Of a stretch of DNA of 64,000 nucleotides, positions 45,801 to 57,579 are shown piece after piece. Within the stretch, counting starts at the first letter, position 1; every line of letters begins with the position of its first letter. The DNA comes from Cyathus striatus (taxonomy: Eukaryota; Basidiomycota; Agaricomycetes; Agaricales; Nidulariaceae). The translations under genes were made by a program, and so were the position numbers. Under the pieces are notes generated by a model. The model saw only the letters and a list, made by a program, of their open reading frames with translations. It did not search any database and was not told the DNA's origin. The DNA is taken from NCBI GenBank assembly GCA_025738555.1, contig JAOVFP010000012.1:558001-622000 (forward strand), read 5' to 3'.

Positions 45801-47616
45801 TCATGACATTACATGCTCACCCCAGACACCTTTCGCAGACTCGCATTTAACGTCGGAAACATACATCCTCAACCACTGGAGCATTTCTTTACTGATTTGG
45901 CTGCATCTTGCCACGTCGATCGCGCGGAGACGTTTTGGACCGAGGGCCGGATTGCCATTGCTGTGATGGCGATGGTGTGTTTGCGAGCGTGCATGGGCGG
46001 CTGCAGCAGCGGATGCCGAGGAGAGAACAGGAACTGAGTTAGAATGTTGGCGAGCATAAGTATGTGCATGTGCAGGAAGACGGGATTCTACAAAGGACCG
46101 TAGGGAATCCCAATCGAACGATGTGCATCCTTCGAGGGATAGCGACTCCAGCCTTGGAAGTAAGCAAGGGTGAGATACGGTAAGCACCTGGAATTTAGTT
46201 AGATCAGGCAGCTCATGATCTTCCAAAGAAGCAATCTTACTTTCAGGAAATACGATGAAATATCTTCCACGTCCACTAACTCCAAGTTCGTTATCGAGGG
46301 AACAATGCTAAGGGAATTGGCTAGTTTCATCTCGTTGAATAAACAGGATTCGATTCGCAAGTGTCGTAACGGAAGCTTGGTCATGGCTTGACCATAGAGA
46401 AGATGGATAACAGGCGCTATATCTTCCAAGTACGAGAGCTCAAGTGACTCAAGACTGGGGAACGTAATCTGACCCAAGATCTGCCGAGTTAGTGCAATTC
46501 CCGCATAATAGAAGGTAAGCTTGGTTAACCGGGGCAAGACCAAGGATTTTGCAACTGGTGGAGGTTCTATGGTATCGCGTGATGGGCAAGCTGAGGCATC
46601 CACGTTGGATAAGTTACGAAGGACAAGTTCTTCGAGGTCTGGACACTGCCGTAAGATGTTCATGAGGGTAGTAGTGGACGGGGTATTCCCATTGTAATAA
46701 CCACCAAGCTTTAACACACGTAGGCGAGCCAAAAGCCTAAGATCCCAACCAAAATTGAATGATGTGAATGAACAAGAGCGTAATCGGGGCGTATGTCCGT
46801 TAAAAAGCGGTAACGGTGGCGCAGAATAATGCTCGTCTTGTATTGATTGATGCACATGAATGGTCAAATTCTCGAGGGTAGGGGCATTTTCTTTACAGTG
46901 GAGTAATGCAGCATGAGCTTGCGGTCGGCCTGGTACACTGATATGTAGGGACTTCGTTCTCCATAGCGCTGGTCGCAGCAAATCCATCGCATGGACAACT
47001 TGTTCAGTGACTCTGCTAACAGATTCGAGTCGCGCTCCGAAGTTTACGGTAACGTCTAAAGGACACGACTTGGAGCGCTCAAGCCGTCGGCGAGCCTTCT
47101 CTAAGGAGTCATGTGGACTCACAGAGATCTTCGCCCAAAGTACAGGAGTGTTTAGTGCCACTTCTGCCCAATATTTGCTACAGTGTGCCTATTCAGTATG
47201 ACAGGGGTATATCGGGGATAAACAACATACCACACCAGCATTAATGTTGGAACCATTACGGGGTTTTCGTCCCCCATTCCCAAGACTCCCATGATAAATA
47301 TTGACGAGAGGAGCTCACTAGGAATTCGGAGGACAGGGGACTGTGATCGTACAGCCTGCTCTAACTGGGTTTCCAGCTCCCGGCGTTTAATCATGAGGCC
47401 AGCCATCGTGGTGTCGAGTTTATTGAGAGCCTCCCGTAGATGGGAAATAGACAGATTTTGTTGATTGACTCGTGGTGGTATATACGTATCTGGCTCGAAG
47501 TCCATTGAAGCCCAGGGTTTGAGTGGCGGCACCGAGTTGTACGCTTTCAATGAGGGCTTTCTCCGCCTTGGAGAAGCGAAGGCACTGGCAGGTATACGTG
47601 CAGGCATGGTCGCCAT
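45801..47616 (-). CDS. F-box/LRR-like protein
   Basis: 569 residues, exons (minus) 47231-47616, 46241-47177, 45801-46187; phases intact. The N-terminus has a coiled coil (LREALNKLDTTMAGLMIKRRELETQLEQAV) followed by an F-box-like motif (LRIPSELLSSIFIMGV...LMLVCKYWAEVALNTPVLWAKI), the usual layout of large basidiomycete F-box families. Leucine-rich stretches follow (LARLRVLKLGGYY, LEELVLRNLS, LESLELSYLEDI, LRHLRIESCLF, ITNLELVDVEDI). It should act as substrate receptor of an SCF ubiquitin ligase; substrate unknown. A His/Ala-rich stretch near residue 500 is low-complexity. A second such gene lies at the right edge of the window. Confidence 0.8.
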
Positions 47617-48473
47617 AGGATGGAATGGAGAGGATTATGTGGCGAACGTGATTTTGTGGGCTTCGACCTTAAATACTGCAGACAAAAGGTGGCCCGATAA
47701 TAAGGCTAGCTTGATATGGTATTCGCGACAAACCTGCCGACCTCGCCTCCTGTAGCATGGCGGTCGCCGTGTCAGTCCGGGGAAGGATGGCTGATTGAGG
47801 TAATAAGACGCACCTTGGCCGCACGGAGACGACCTGAGCTGGGAGACGGCTGAAGGGGGCTTGGAGATAGTTTCGCGCGAAGGCTTTGAGAACAAAACCA
47901 TGTTCAAGCGCGGCATAGGCAGGCTTTTAACGGTCTGAGCGATCGCATACTGATAAAGGGCGTATCTGCCCAAAGAGTGCAGCTGTGTTCCGTCCCAGCA
48001 CGAGGCAGAAAGCATGCCGATGTGTTACTCGCAGTTGGGCAAGAGATCCAGAAAAACTTGATGGCTGACCTGCAACGTGGGATATTGTAATGAACATCTC
48101 TGACACGAGGAGAAAAACGAGGCATGCTCAGTGCAATGTCCACTTGATGTCCACGATTGTTTTGGTTCGCTCGCTAGTCGAATCTCCAGCCAAGCCACTT
48201 CCCTGGGCCCCATACGCCAATTCCATGCAACGCGATATACCGAGAACTCCTCTTAGATTCCAACAGGCCATCTTCACCCATCTTTACATACTCCTTGCCA
48301 TTTCCCCATCTCAGCCTGTCATAAGGACCTTTTGTCTTCCACATATTTTAATCCGTGCCAGGGTCACAGCTCTCAATACTTAATAATTCACATTCCAAAT
48401 CCTATCGCGATCTAATAGACCTTGTATAATACATCAACCTAATGACGTTTCCCGCTCATATTTCTCCGGTGAG
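47617..48473. other. Intergenic, no gene recognised
   Basis: F-box gene promoter and PQ-loop gene 3' flank. Several overlapping frames on both strands (47635-48015, 48090-48383) lack motifs or splice partners. Confidence 0.4.
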
Positions 48474-49709
48474 TTACCTGTTCGCCCCCTCCCTATACCG
48501 GTAATAGAAAAACTGGCAGAGGACCTGCGTTGTTCGTGGCATTAAGAAGCGATTGTGGAGTGAGTAACTTACCACCAGACAACTCTGAGAACAAACTCAC
48601 AAATACATCTAGAAACACTGTCAGGGCGCTCCCTGCAAATGTTGTGCCCCAGTCAGCATTGTTCAACGAGAAATATAGTAAACCCGGGAGTTATGCCCAC
48701 TCCAAGCCGTAGAGTAGAGCTTACCTGCAAGCCAGCTAGCGTTGGTGATCAGATACTGCTTTGCCATGCTCTTGGCGCAGATCGACATTGCATAGGTCAC
48801 ATTTCCAAAAATCGCAAAGAAAAACAGAGCAGGCGACAGGCCTTCGCATCGTGTTTTGAAATTTTTTACTGTAATCTCAATCAAATTTCACCTGCAATCA
48901 ATATATCGACAGATGCTCACAAATCTGCGGTATTCGGGCTCCCAGCTGACATAAGAGAATCAGATAACGCGTGCATCATGGAGAAAGGAAATAAAACATA
49001 CATAGAGAACGGCGCTAGACCAACCTAAGACTTGAATGTACCACTGAGCTTTCTCCTCCGTATATTCCGGATTCGTTTCCTGGATGTCACTGCTCAGCCA
49101 CCATGCAGAAACTCCGACGCTGATCACAAATAGCAGTGCACAAGTGTAGCGGACGACGAGGACGTTCACAGGAACATGTTGTTCTATCACTGGAGTATTA
49201 TCACTCCGCAATAAGGGTTCCCCTTCTCTCTGGTCCTCGGTATTGCAGATAACACCGCTTCTCTTCCACCGATAATAATACACCTGACATAGAAGAATGA
49301 CATCGCACAGAGAATACTGACAAATCGTAAGTTACTTATCATAGGAAAAGGTAAGTCAACCACCACTCACATAGAATGCTAGAAGAATGACGGTTGGAAG
49401 AAGTCCTGCCAAAACTGCGCCGAGCAAATTGAACAAGTCTCCTAGAAGCCATACTATAACAAAGAGGACGCTGAGACCTTCGCCAGACTGCAAAGAGTAG
49501 TTTTCATAGATTTGCGGTGAATAGACCACGATCCTGTCAAAGAGGCGTTCAGCACAGTATAATTCAGAGGCCTTACTCGGCTCGGCATCTACCAGCAAGC
49601 AATAGATATCCATCCGAGCTTGTGCGCAGAGCGGCTCAGTCAATTTTATACAAAATAGACGAACGTAATTACGCACAATACTGCTCAAGTTGTCCTGCGA
49701 CGAGAGCAT
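48474..49709 (-). CDS. PQ-loop vacuolar amino-acid transporter (Ypq1/PQLC2 type)
   Basis: 262 residues, eight exons (minus): 49677-49709, 49593-49618, 49371-49533, 49002-49316, 48919-48943, 48725-48868, 48601-48632, 48474-48524; phases close. Two PQ-loop repeats are seen: VVYSPQIYENYSLQSGEGLS with FVIVWLLGDLFNLLG, and LGARIPQILKNFKTRCEGLSPALFFFAIFGN. Seven hydrophobic helices and a central loop carrying EGEPLL, a dileucine-type sorting signal. Family members export cationic amino acids from the vacuole or lysosome. Exons of 25, 26 and 32 nt make automatic prediction hard. The gene shares a 186-bp upstream region with PHB2. Confidence 0.88.
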
Positions 49710-49895
49710 TTTGTTGTAGCTTCAATATGTCATTCAGTACAGAGCAAAGTTTCCTGTACTTCGGTCTCCTGAAAATATGTGACAATGTAACACTGACAAA
49801 GTCACACCGGCATTGTCCTTGTTTTGCCGTCGCGTCCGCGTCAGGCTTCCAAGTCTCGTTCTGAACGTTGTCCTCGTCCTACAAACTCCTCCATC
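49710..49895. promoter_or_regulatory. Bidirectional promoter, PQ-loop gene / PHB2
   Basis: Only 186 bp separate the two divergent start codons, so both genes must share promoter sequence unless one starts inside the other. Confidence 0.6.
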
Positions 49896-51237
49896 ATGAA
49901 TCAAATGAACAACGGTCCAGAGGCTTTTCGCAGATTTGCAAACCAGATTAGGGCAGCTGGTGGTGGTGGTGGTCCTCCAAAGGGTTTCTTCGCTGGAAGC
50001 GGGTTGCTTGTTGCACTTGTTGCGGGTGGTATTGCTCTGAATTCTGCTCTGTTCAACGGTACGTCATTCGACCCCAGGTCAAAGGTTATATATGTCTTAC
50101 AAGATTCTAGTTGATGGTGGTCACCGTGCTATTAAATATAGCCGGTACGAGAGTCTTTTCATAACTGTACATTGCAAGTTCTGAACAGTGGTGTCACTCA
50201 AACAGGATAGGTGGTATTAAGCCGGATATTTACCACGAAGGAACTCACTTGGTTGTAAGTACTGATAATTTGTTCCTACATACAGCTGGTTATATACTAT
50301 CCAGCTTCCATGGATTGAATCTCCCATCATTTTCGACATCCGTGCGAAGCCTCGTAGCATTGCCAGTTTGACTGGTACAAAAGGTTCAACAACTCTGTTC
50401 TCTTCAGTGTTCATGAATAATAATTGAGGCGTTTCGTTTAGACTTACAAATGGTCAATATTACCTGTCGTGTCCTTTCGAGGCCATCTCCTCCGCGTCTC
50501 CCCGAGATCTATCGTGAGCTCGGTCGCGACTACGATGAACGTGTTCTTCCTTCTATTGTCAACGAAGTGTTGAAGAGCGTCGTTGCCCAATTCAACGCCA
50601 GTCAGCTTATCACGCAGCGTGAACATGTGTGTGTTCCATTTCCATATGCAATATTTATGCTAATGTGCTTTCAGGTTTCGCGTCTTGTCCGTGAACAGCT
50701 CACCGAGCGTGCACACCGCTTTAATCTGGTTATGGATGATGTTTCCATTACTCACGTCGCGTTCTCACCCGAGTTCACACATGCCGTGGAAGCTAAGCAG
50801 GTAAGTAAAGAATAAAAATCCATAATTTACGAATATCATATGGAATTGCTTAGGTTGCACAACAAACTGCATTCCGTGCAGCATTTTTGGTTGACCAAGC
50901 TGTTCAAGAGAAGCAGGTCCGTGATCGTTATTACGTGATTCTAGACCACACTCTGATTTGCCTTGCAGTCCATCATCGTTCGTGCACAAGGAGAAGCTAA
51001 GAGTGCTGAGTTGATTGGAGAATCTTTACGCAGAAATAAGGGTTTCCTTGAGCTTCGTCGGTTAGAAGCTGCTCGGGACATCGCAACATTGCTTTCAACT
51101 TCAGGCAACAAGATTATGCTCGACTCGGACGGTCTCCTTCTCAATGGTATGCTTCACCGCTCTAGGTTCATGTGTTTTTACTGACAATGATTTCAGTTGC
51201 TGGAAATGATGTGAAGGACCTCCTTAAGGTTAAGTAG
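49896..51237 (+). CDS. PHB2: Prohibitin 2
   Basis: 305 residues, nine exons: 49896-50058, 50111-50144, 50206-50254, 50305-50383, 50442-50626, 50675-50800, 50854-50916, 50969-51146, 51197-51237; phases intact. A Gly-rich N-terminus and one membrane helix ([20 protein letters not shown]) precede the PHB/SPFH domain ([58 protein letters not shown]). A long helix carries [19 protein letters not shown] and [12 protein letters not shown]. Prohibitin 2 forms a ring with prohibitin 1 in the inner mitochondrial membrane and supports protein quality control and cristae. The GESL end and YERVLPSI variant favour PHB2 over PHB1. Confidence 0.95.
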
Positions 51238-51467
51238 ATTATATATTCCCATCAAGTTCTGTCGCTCGACATAAAAAAAATTCATGCGGACTTTTATTGG
51301 AGCAGTTAAGTGTACAGATGTCGATATACTACTTACATAATAGGCAGGAAGGTTTTATGTTGATGGTAACGCGTGCACGTGACGTGACTTGAGCCTTCCA
51401 ATTTAAATAATCCCAACGCCTTCAAGTAGTTTTAACGTTCAACGTTCAACTACAACTATCGTTTTGC

Positions 51468-54400
51468 ATGCTTTCTGCGGATATGGCTTCTCTGAAACGA
51501 CTACGGGGTCGCAATTTTGCTAAGAAAACTTCGGAAGTTGACGAAGTTGATTCAGAAAGCTCGAACAGCGGTGGATGCAAGAAGAAAGTCAGATGGCAAG
51601 GAAAGTCGAGTGCTACCGAAGGTGGTTTTGAAGAGAGCGAGTCAGAGGATACTGGTACTACTGTAGCGAATGTGAGTCCAACTAATTCAGTACATGTACG
51701 TGTTTCGTGAAAATGGTCAAGACATATCTTGCTGCATGGTGTTCGCAGTGAGCATACACTTCTAAGCTGAGAAGCCAACACTCAATAAACTCCCTCAGTC
51801 TCTGCGTTGGATGCGCTTATTACGATCCTGTGAAGTGCGTTATTTACGTCCTTCAGGATACACAAGAATCCCCGCACTTCGATCTCACAAAAATGTGTTG
51901 CGTACCCGTTTCACACACCTAAAGAATAACCTTGAGAACATTCTCCAGTTCTGGAACAAGCTACACCTGACATCGTATTGACATGTTCTAAGGCTGATGA
52001 CAGTTTCATGGACGTTCTACGTGATCATAGTGCGCTCATCATATTGATATGTGTGCATACATTGTATTTATATTGCATGAAGTGGAGGCCGCTGGAGGTA
52101 TATTTCAGATCCGCCCGCAAAAGGACTTCACTATTTCGAAAGGACGGGATCGAATACTATCTCTTAGCCGTCTCTCAAACCTGCCCCAGGAGGAAGGTGT
52201 TGATCCTTCCAAGTATTACGAGCTGGACTCTTATATCTCTAGTCGCAAAAATGCCTATGATTTTATGCAAAAACGTCAAGAAGAACTTGGAGATCCGACA
52301 ATGAAAAGATGGAACGCCTCTGTCCGATTGGCAAATTTCGCTTCAGTAGAGTCCTCACCGCTTTGCGTGAGTACTTGAAGCTTGTATTAATAACCATTGC
52401 TGATTTATCACGTAAGATTGCATCCATCGGGCGTTACTAGATCATCTTGTGCGTGAACGTGCATTGAGCGAGTTCGACGACGACGGTATTGCGGGCTAGA
52501 TGTTAGGGACATAGAAGTTCTCTCGTTGTAAGTCCTCCGGTTCTCTGGGTTGACCACGCCGCTGAAATTGGGATAGGGATCAAGTCATGCACATTAATGC
52601 CGATGCTTTACAGTAAGTCAAAATATGATGCAGACTATTGCATTTTGTTAAGGAAGTAGGTCTCTACAGGTCTTTGAAGATGAAAATCACGCCTCCGTTC
52701 ATTCAGATAAAACAAAGGAAGGCTTGTCACTATTTGGTTCGTTCGCCGTGTTTCTGTTTGACTATGCCTTAATTACAGTAGGCATATTAAATAACACAAG
52801 TACAACTTTGGGGCGCGCTTTATTACGAACTTGGTTGCATCGCCCGTCGCTATCTATTTCCGTCATAAACGCGCGACATGATGCTGTGGCATGTTTTCTC
52901 CATTCAGAGAATTTGGTCTCGGCAAAGACTATGCATGCACACCTCAAGGGAATCAAGAACGTGCCACGGATACTAGGTATGCTGAAGTCGGGAAGGGCAA
53001 AACTTTCCGAGTGGCAGGGGCTAGTGAAGGTTTGATCCCGTCCTTCATCCAGCTGAAGGTGTTCCCGCTTAATTTGACACCCCAGTTTACATTTCACGCG
53101 ACCATGCTGCGGGATACGTTGACTGAGTTACATCAAGCAGCTAGTGTAGAAGTAGTCCGAAAGGCAAGTATTTAACCTTCTCTCCACCATCGCAATACTA
53201 GATATTAACGCTTGAGAAGCTTATTGAAGCATTGGACGTTGGAACCTTCAAGGAAGTCGGCATCAAAGTTAACGAAATTGTTGGCTCTCCATTCTTTAAA
53301 ACGACTGGAATCACTTCTAACGAAAGGTTGATAGATAGATTGGGAGGAATCTAGCAATGTGGATAGGGTTTGCGTTAGACCTCACATCGATGAAGAACTG
53401 GACAACAGAAAACACGTTTATCATGGTATTGATTCCATCCTAGTAATTTATTGACGATTATGAAACAAAGGTGGCGGGCTGACGTCGTTGATAGTCCAAA
53501 GTTGCATACCAGATATCAGAATGTGTTCCCGTCGAGTTCGCCTCCTCTTTGAATGTTGTTTACTTTCCACAGCTGGGTATGTTAATTATGGCTTAACCCA
53601 TTAGTACTAACCTTTGCACGTAGGCTACTTAATATGCGTACCTATGCTTGAAGAGTGGGAAACTGGAGGTATTCAATCCATTAATGGTTGGACGTTCCAG
53701 GTAGAGCGTATTGGTTCTCGTGTTCTATGTGAATTTCTGATGTGAGTTTGCTTCTAGTTCTCGTCGGAGTAAGTCCCTCCAACGTACACAGGCACTCCAT
53801 CCCTGAGCATTTCTTTTCTTCGTAGTGCACATGTCTACTACAAGTCACAGGAGATGCACGGTACGTCGGTCCGATATACAGGCGGTTGATATTTCATATT
53901 CTCTCTCTTAGATATGGATTCATGCATCGGAGACTTGCATTCAACAATCGTAGATCGGGAGATCGAGATCATCCAAGAGCTCCTGGAAGGCGTGCTGGTC
54001 AGTGAACAATCAATGAGTCGTGTATGCGATGTCTGTGCAGAGCTAGATTGTCTATTATCATTTGCCGAAGCCTCGAGGTTGTACGACTATAAGCGGCCTG
54101 ATATTGTTGATGAAAATATTATTGACATATTACAAGGAAGGTAACTGCTATATGCGGCTTGTTGACGATGTATACTGTGTACATAGGAAGCTCAAGCATT
54201 TTGAAGGCATCCACTTCACGAGCAAATCGTTGATACTTTTGTTCCAAATGATGCTCGCATCGTCGGGGTGCTGGAAATGGATCACAAATTGTTGATTCAG
54301 AGACCGGTGATCCATGGAATAGCATTCTACTCTGCACCGGTGCCAATGCATGTGGAAAGGTTCGTCTGTTCTCTCCGTCTAACCGCATCGTTTACATGAT

Positions 54401-55646
54401 TCCCAGAGCGTGTATCTTAAGCAAGTAAGAGGTGATTTTCTATATGATCCCCAATGCTCACCATTTTCTCGATAGATCGCATTGATCCAAATTATGGCGC
54501 AGGTCTGTCGATTTTGATACATACTTCCTTCTTAGCTGTAGAAATAACCTCTTACTGTTGCATACTTCGAGATCGGATGGTAAGCCAAATTTTAGCCTCG
54601 TCTGCATGTCACCTGAATACCTGTTTTGTAGCTTCGTGCCCGCCGAGTCGGCCACACTCGGAATCGTCGACAAGAGTAACTCAATTTCCATCATTCTGCT
54701 CGAGATACTGATCACAGAGAAATAGTTTTTACACGCGTTTCAACTCGGGAATCAGTGTCAAAAGTGAGTTATTCTTCCTCTGATATTTATCTGCATCACG
54801 ATACACAAGGTGGCGCGATTGAAGCCAAAGTTACTGACTCCACTCATCAGGTACAGTCAGCGTTTATGATTGACTTGAATCAAGTCTCTTTAGCACTAAG
54901 AAACTGTACCCCTCGATCCTTACTCGTGCTCGACGAATTTGGAAAAGGCACATTATCAACAGGCGCGGTCCGCGTTCCGTTCCTTCTCCCCTTGATCTAA
55001 CAATCCCGTGAAGACGGAGCAGGTCTATTCTGCGGCGTGCTGCAGCACCTGTTATCGCGTGGAACTGAGTGCCCCAAAGTGCTCGTTGCGACCCACTTCC
55101 ACGATGTGTTTAACGAGGAGCTACTGGACCCCGAAAAGGTGCCGATTTCGTTTAGACATATGCAAGTTTTGTTTACTGCCAGTGATGGTGCTCTTCTGGG
55201 CGGAGAAAGGAAGGCGAGCGTAAATGAGAAAATTACTTACCTGTATAGGTGAGTCTGGTTTGTGTTGCTTGAACGTCATTGGTGTTAATAGGTTGTTCAG
55301 AGTGGCAGAGGGTCTTTCACTAGACTCACATGCCGCTAAATGCGCAGAAATATTCGGTATCCCGTCTGAGATCGTTGCGCGGGCGCAATACGTCAGGTAT
55401 CTTCCTTGTTTAAGCCATTTATGTGTCCGATTAACATAGAAAAGCCACATAATTTCGACGCATGCACTCACGCAACTGCTCGACGAAGAGATGACAGCCG
55501 AGGAGCGATCTGATTTGGAAGATGCCGAGAAGGTGTGTAGGAGGTTTCTAGAGTGGGATTTGAGTGTGCCTGCGGAGGAGATGGGTGGGGTGAAAAAGAG
55601 ACTTAGAGCTGTTCTTGGGCGCGCGAGTGAGAGTGACGATGAGTAG
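51468..55646 (+). CDS. MSH5: Meiotic MutS homologue MSH5, with frame breaks
   Basis: Recognisable across about 4.2 kb with more than 20 exons. Seen: VGCAYYDPVKC (N-terminal domain), VEAAGGIFQIRPQKDF, MutS core (LGRALLRTWLHRPSL, ARHDAVACF), lever helices, ATPase TGANACGKSVYLKQ (Walker A, about 54343-54430), microexon 54572-54579, FVPAESATLGIVDK, SAFMIDLNQVSLALRN, LLVLDEFGKGT, VLVATHFHDVF. MSH5 pairs with MSH4 to stabilise recombination intermediates for crossovers. Four places are out of frame: GGG 52429-52431 and GGG 52493-52495 (each one G short), about 53490-53495 (one base extra), and GGGG 54265-54268 (one G short). One or two GC-AG introns (53164-53219; probably from 54963). The N-terminal exon pattern (51468-51960) is not fully resolved. 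Either an assembly-damaged gene or a decaying one. Confidence 0.85.
54572..54579 (+). other. 8-nt microexon of MSH5
   Basis: ATCGGATG sits between GAG (acceptor AG) and GTAAGC. Joined to the exon ending ATGGCGCAG (54502) and the one starting C-TTC-GTG (54632) it gives MAQ-IGC-FVPAE, the conserved MutS stretch right after the Walker A helix. No other path restores this segment. Confidence 0.75.
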
Positions 55647-55815
55647 TGCGAGGGTAAATGTGTATTCGTAGGCGTGTGCTCTATTACAACAACAGAAAGA
55701 ATAATACAATGTAGTTATTAATGTGTTTATGTCTATTACAACTGTGCCAGCGTGGCTGCAAATAAGAGAACAAAGAAATGATTGATATATAATGTTCCAA
55801 GAATCCACCCATCTC

Positions 55816-56993
55816 TCACACATCCTTGTGAATCTCCAACCCAGGTGGAGCCCCAAGCATGTCCTTGATAGCACCATACATCAAGAACTGACTGGAGACC
55901 AAACCGGCGGTCATGATCATCCTCGGGCCCAATCCCGCGAAGAGCCCTCTGAACCCAGCTTCACGAGCAAGCGTAATCAGACGGGTGGTCATTGATAAAT
56001 GAGAGGGGGCCCGTGGCCTTTGTTGATTTGGGAGAGGAGGGTGTCTGCTGGCTGTAAATAGTAACAGCTGCATTAGCACTAAACATAGAGGAAGGAGGAA
56101 GGACATACATGACTCAAAATGGCCGCTGCAAAGCCAGCTATGATACCACTCCCCAGCGAAATTCCGAACTTAGAAGTGGAAGAAAGAGAGAGCTTAGTTT
56201 CTTCTGACATGTTGCGCAAGACGAGCTCGTGACAGAATTCATTGACTGTGAATTGACCTATTGCATATGGGATTTGTCTTTCATATAGGGGTTAGCGAAA
56301 ATGCCAAGGAAAGAAGGGGGTAGAAAAAGACGCACTTGCACAAGATAGGTAGGAAACCAGCGTACATCTCGCGTAGGCCACCTTCCCTTGCGAGACGGGT
56401 GAAGCCTGTAACGAGTCCGGAGGCATAGTTCCGTTGAGAAACGAGGCGAATGCGGGTGGCTTCGAGGGGAGTGAGTAGGATGTCCGCGAAGAATCTAGTC
56501 GTTGAAGTAAGTATTCGTCACGAACATGACTTTATACTGAAATCGTACTCGGCAACACTGGCAGCCCCCAAATAAATCGCCGTGCGATGTTCAACGGCGG
56601 CTTCCTGGCTCCCAGCAACCTGTACAAACTTCTTCTTCCAATACTCGTATCCGGCGAATTTGGCGCCCCCTTGAGCGAGGTATCCCACTGCAGTGGGCCC
56701 AAATCCGGTCAGAAGCGCGCGTGGGCCCTCAGTTTTGATAAGGTGCCTTGTGCCAGAGACGAAAGAGTGGGATTTGAATGCGGGGTCGATTTGAATGCGT
56801 GTTTTCACGACGTCGATGGCTGCAGGAGCTTTACTGACGGTGTTAAAAGTAGGATAGTAAGGGACGTACGAGTCATGGCGCCATGGCTTATCGTGCAACA
56901 GAGAGCGCCTGCGAGGAAGAAGGAGGAGTAGTCCTTCGATGTGAATTGGGGGAGGATGAAGGGATGGGAGGTGGGTTTTTGGTGGGAAGACAT
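55816..56993 (-). CDS. MIR1: Mitochondrial phosphate carrier
   Basis: About 319 residues, five exons (minus): 56870-56993, 56549-56819, 56336-56494, 56109-56277, 55816-56051. Three mitochondrial-carrier repeats: [48 protein letters not shown], each with the P-x-D/E-x-x-R/K/S signature. The phosphate-carrier start ([14 protein letters not shown]) and [18 protein letters not shown] identify the subtype. It imports phosphate with protons into the matrix for ATP synthesis. One frame break lies at 56005-56009 (five Gs on the plus strand): INKGHGPP and [11 protein letters not shown] need a sixth. The gene is convergent with MSH5, 169 bp apart. Confidence 0.9.
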
Positions 56994-57579
56994 GGTGGGT
57001 GAAAGATAAGAGTGGACAGGGGTTGTTGAGGAGAATATAAGAAATGGATACGGGTAAGAGAGCGAGGATTATGCATGGTCGATTATTACATTGGACGACG
57101 AAAATAGTCTGTGCGGTTATGGACGGGGAGAGAGAAGCGCCTGTGATGTCACACTTGTTTACCCGACGCACGCGCTTCAGCCGAGAAAAGCGCGTGATGT
57201 CATACTTCGACTCCGTTATGTAAGCGCACGAGCCTGACTGGAAAACTTGTTCAAATGTACACCACGTTCACCACCCTCATGTATAGTATATACAGTATAA
57301 CCACGATTCGTGAAAACATATTAATCCAAATGTTGTTCAACATAAGTATTTTTTGAGCAATTTTTAATAATATTTTTAGCATAATCTTCTTATATATAAA
57401 ACAAGTAACCATCCATTCAACATTCAAACATTCAAGCTCAAGCTTCAAGCTGCCGTGTCTTACGCGTCACATTGGTCTTCAGCAGAACAAGTACTAGTGC
57501 GAATTGGCCGACCACCTATGGTTCTGCACGTATGTAGCAGCTCTCCCTGGATAAATGGTGCGATTTGTATCTGATGTCT
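56994..57579. other. Spacer, no gene recognised
   Basis: Phosphate-carrier promoter side, then an AT-rich stretch at 57290-57410. The minus-strand frame 57251-57448 is low-complexity. Nothing supported. Confidence 0.4.
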
